The translations under genes and the position numbers were made by a program. A stretch of DNA of 64,000 nt, taken from Agrococcus sp. ARC_14 (GTDB lineage Bacteria; Actinomycetota; Actinomycetes; Actinomycetales; Microbacteriaceae). The notes beneath the pieces are model-generated. The model had not been told where the DNA came from. It was given only the letters and a program-made list of their open reading frames with translations, and searched no databases. This document shows positions 62,007 through 64,000 of this stretch, piece after piece; within the stretch, counting starts at the first letter, position 1; each line of letters starts with the position of its first letter. The stretch lies in NCBI RefSeq assembly GCF_022436485.1, contig NZ_JAKUDO010000003.1, positions 82,686 to 146,685 of the forward strand. The letters run 5' to 3'.

Positions 62007-62757
62007 CCGCATCGCCATCGTCACCGGATCCGCCCGCGGCCTCGGTCTCGCCGCCGCCGTCGCGCTGGCGAAGCGCGGCACACGCATCGTCATCACCTAC
62101 CGCGGGGAGCCGAGCAGAGCGGACGGAGCGCTCGACGCCGTCGCCGTCGCGGGTTCCGAGGCAATCGCCCTGCAGCTCGACGTCGCGGACGTCGACTCCA
62201 TCCAGCAGTTCGCGCACGCTCTGCCGGCCGCGCTCGAGGCGAGGTGGGGGAAGCGTGAGGTCGACGTGCTCGTGAACAATGCCGGTGTTGGTCGCTGGGG
62301 AGCTGTCGGCGAGATCGCACCCGACGACCTCGACGCGCTCCTCGACATCAACGTCAAGGGCACGATCCTGCTCACGCAGGCCGTCGTGCCGCACCTCGTG
62401 GACGGCGGCAGCATCATCAGCATCTCGTCCATGCTCACCCGCCGCGTCACCGTCGGCTCCGCGGCCTACGCCGCTTCGAAGGCAGCGATCGAAACATTCG
62501 CTCTCGGCCTCGCGCTGGAGCTCGGCCCACGCCGCATCCGCGTCAACACCATCGCCCCGGGACCCACCGCCACGGATTTCAACGGCGGCGCCATGCGCGA
62601 TGACGACGGCATGCGCGACTTCCTCGCAGCCAACACCGCGATGGGACGCGTTGGCGAGCCCGAGGACATTGGAGAGGCCATCGCCACACTTGCGACCGAC
62701 GGCGCTGCGTGGATCACCGCGCAGCGGATCGAGGCATCCGGCGGCGCGCTCATCTAA
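61996..62757 (+). CDS. short-chain dehydrogenase/reductase
   Basis: Classical SDR, 253 residues: cofactor motif VTGSARGLGLAAAVAL, LVNNAGVGRWG, catalytic Ser in SIISISSMLTRR, the YAASKAA motif with Tyr and Lys, and APGPTATDF. FabG-like fold; the substrate is unknown. It overlaps the upstream deazaflavin-type reductase gene and ends before a shared terminator at 62909-62939. Confidence 0.9.
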   Translation: MTADRIAIVTGSARGLGLAAAVALAKRGTRIVITYRGEPSRADGALDAVAVAGSEAIALQLDVADVDSIQQFAHALPAALEARWGKREVDVLVNNAGVGRWGAVGEIAPDDLDALLDINVKGTILLTQAVVPHLVDGGSIISISSMLTRRVTVGSAAYAASKAAIETFALGLALELGPRRIRVNTIAPGPTATDFNGGAMRDDDGMRDFLAANTAMGRVGEPEDIGEAIATLATDGAAWITAQRIEASGGALI

Positions 62758-62908
62758 GAACGGTCGCTCCAGAGGCCCCGAAAGCGTGCTCTCGTGCCTC
62801 CACGTCCCGCTTCATGATGGGCCCCATGGCCATTGCCCCTCATGCTCAACCAGATCCAGTAGGTGAGTGTGCCGTGGCTGCTCTCGCGAACGAGGGAAGC
62901 CATGCGGA

Positions 62909-62939
62909 AGTGCGGGACGCGCATCACGCGCCCCGCACT
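62909..62939. terminator. bidirectional terminator
   Basis: AGTGCGGG-A-CGCG / CGCG-C-CCCGCACT around CATCA. It lies between the convergent SDR gene and the collagen-like surface-protein gene. The rest of the 190-bp gap has no visible feature. Confidence 0.8.
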
Positions 62940-62948
62940 CCCAGCGGA

Positions 62949-63872
62949 TCACCGCATCGTGCGCACGCGACGTGCGCCGAGCAGCAGCCCTCCAAGTGCC
63001 ATCAGCACGAGTGCCACCGGCAGGATCCAGGACTGCTCCGAGCCCGTCTGCGGCAGCATGGCGCCGGCGTCACCGGATGCGTTCGCACCCGCGTCGGTCG
63101 GACCGTCGGCCGGGCGATCGATCACCGGGCCGTCGGCCTTGCCGTCGTCGCCCGGGTCACCGGGCTCTCCGGGGGTGCCGGGGTCACCAGGCTCACCAGG
63201 CGTGCCCGGGTCACCAGGCGTGCCCGGGTCACCAGGCGTGCCCGGGTCACCAGGGTCACCGGGGTCACTGGGGTCGCCCGGGTCACCAGGGTCGCCCGGG
63301 TCACCAGGGTCACCAGGGTCACCAGGGTCACCAGGGTCACCAGGGTCACCAGGGTCGCCCGGGTCACCAGGGTCGCCCGGGTCACCGGGGTCGCCCGGGT
63401 CACCAGGGTCACCAGGGTCACCAGGGTCACCCGGGTCACCGGGGCCGCCAGGGTCGCCAGGCCCAGCTGCCGTCGTGCAGGCGCCAGTCGATGCGTCGCC
63501 GAGCAGGCCGACCGCGTTGCAGCCGACCGCCACGGGCACCTGCACCCCGATGTTGCCGAGAAGCCCCCCGAGCAGACCGTCGTCACCGGAGGTCGAACCA
63601 CCGGATCCGCCGGTCGCCGAGGACTCGACCGTCGAGCCCTCGCTGGTCGCATCCCCGACCACGCCGATGGCGTTGCCGCCGACAGCGACGGGCACTGCGG
63701 CGTCGATGACCGCCTGGACGCCGCCGAGCAGGCCGTCGTCACCAGAGGTCGCCGGGCCATCTGAACCGCCCGATCCCGCCGTCGCCGACGTGGTCGCACC
63801 ATCACTGGTCGCGTCACCGAGGACACCGACAGCATTGCCGCCAGCAGCGACCGGCACCGCAGCGTCGATCAC
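62949..63872 (-). pseudogene. chaplin/collagen-like LPXTG surface protein, 5' end lost
   Basis: About 307 codons of a wall-anchored protein whose start and signal peptide are missing. Three chaplin-like modules come first ([46 protein letters not shown] and [20 protein letters not shown]; only the last has the Cys pair). A long Gly-Asp-Pro/Gly-X-Pro collagen-like stalk follows, then the sortase signal LPQTG, a hydrophobic helix and a RRVRTMR tail. An IS3-type element lies directly upstream, so the gene was probably inactivated. Confidence 0.75.
63150..63460 (-). repeat. 9-bp codon repeat coding the collagen-like stalk
   Basis: GGTGACCCT-type 9-mers (Gly-Asp-Pro) are repeated about 20 or more times, with GTPGDP and GEPGDP variants near the C-terminal end. 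It is prone to length change. Confidence 0.9.
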
Positions 63873-64000
63873 AGGGGGCTGCTGCACGAGTAGGTGACAG
63901 TTTCGGTTAGGCCGCAAGGGCCAGGTTCTTGGTCATGATGGTCTCGTACTCGACGGGCGTCAAACGGCCAAGGCGTGGCTGCCGGCGGCGTCGGTGGTAG
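63873..64000 (-). mobile_element. right end of an IS3-family insertion sequence
   Basis: Comprises the transposase tail and about 35 bp of non-coding end (CCGAAACTGTCACCTACTCG and onward). The exact boundary is uncertain, between about 63873 and 63905. The neighbouring surface-protein module resumes at GTGATCGACG (63872 downward). Confidence 0.65.
63907..64000 (-). CDS. IS3-family transposase, C-terminal fragment at window edge
   Basis: The last 30 codons of a transposase whose body lies beyond the window: YHRRRRQPRLGRLTPVEYET followed by IMTKNLALAA and stop. The arginine-rich block plus LGRLTPVEYE is the typical end of IS3-family OrfB integrases. Whether the full gene is intact cannot be seen. 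Confidence 0.85.
   Translation of the reverse strand, partial: YHRRRRQPRLGRLTPVEYETIMTKNLALAA

Noticed and set aside
63150..63460. Regular short repeats that could be mistaken for a CRISPR array
   Set aside because: The period is 9 bp with no unique spacers, and the repeats encode Gly-Asp-Pro in frame; no cas genes are nearby.
63873..63917. ATG start ([10 protein letters not shown]) for the collagen-like protein at 63917
   Set aside because: These codons come from the end of the IS element; there is no signal peptide, and the chaplin module begins only at 63872.

Overview
The window is high-GC actinobacterial chromosome, most likely a Micrococcales member of the Microbacteriaceae type. Supporting lineage signs are mycothiol synthase next to a GlnR-type regulator, SenX3/RegX3/PhoU, CarD, an IspDF fusion, ImuB/DnaE2 under an actinobacterial SOS box, GTG starts, many 4-bp ATGA/GTGA gene overlaps, and dispersed palindromes of a type common in Microbacteriaceae. 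No plasmid or phage backbone is seen. The only mobile-element gene is the tail of an IS3-family transposase at the right edge.

Layout. 39-4325 (minus): rlmB, cysS, ispDF, carD. 4439-7848: a small lipoprotein gene bracketed by two inverted 77-bp structured repeats, then regX3-senX3 divergent from phoU. 7862-12588: gpmA, a DUF3626 gene, a methyltransferase, ygfZ, a nitrobindin-like gene and two small membrane proteins, one of only 40 aa. 12769-17485 (plus): glnR, mshD, ppk1, mutT1. 17602-22620 (minus): an alpha/beta hydrolase and pstSCAB with a clear PHO box. 22875-28949: a lipoprotein, tRNA-Lys, a GyrI-like protein, rtcB with a long leader, an aldose epimerase, an NmrA-like reductase and an unusual tRNA-Leu. 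28960-32998: a siderophore ABC importer behind a DtxR/IdeR box. 33029-39206: gamma-carbonic anhydrase and a van-like cluster, vanS-vanR divergent from vanY-like, alanine racemase and D-Ala ligase genes. 39339-41682: glyA-folD under a ZTP riboswitch. 42372-46309: putA with a divergent LysR gene. 47278-54704: transporters, a DivIVA-motif protein, purU, a secreted nuclease behind a second PHO box, nagA. 55604-60870: an imuB-dnaE2 SOS mutagenesis operon carrying a palindromic repeat inside the dnaE2 coding region. 60945-62757: a TetR-controlled redox pair. 62949-64000: a chaplin/collagen-like LPXTG surface-protein gene cut at its 5' end by the IS.

How the genes work together. Phosphate is the strongest theme: SenX3-RegX3/PhoU, PstSCAB, Ppk1 and MutT1, plus a secreted nuclease whose promoter has the same PHO-box-to-minus-10 geometry as pstS, suggesting phosphate recovery from extracellular DNA. 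One-carbon metabolism is linked by glyA, folD, purU and the ZTP riboswitch. The van cluster pairs VanR/VanS proteins that resemble the Streptomyces ones as I remember them with effectors that are not VanH-VanA-VanX, so the modified cell-wall terminus is uncertain. All family assignments were made by reading motifs; no database search was run.
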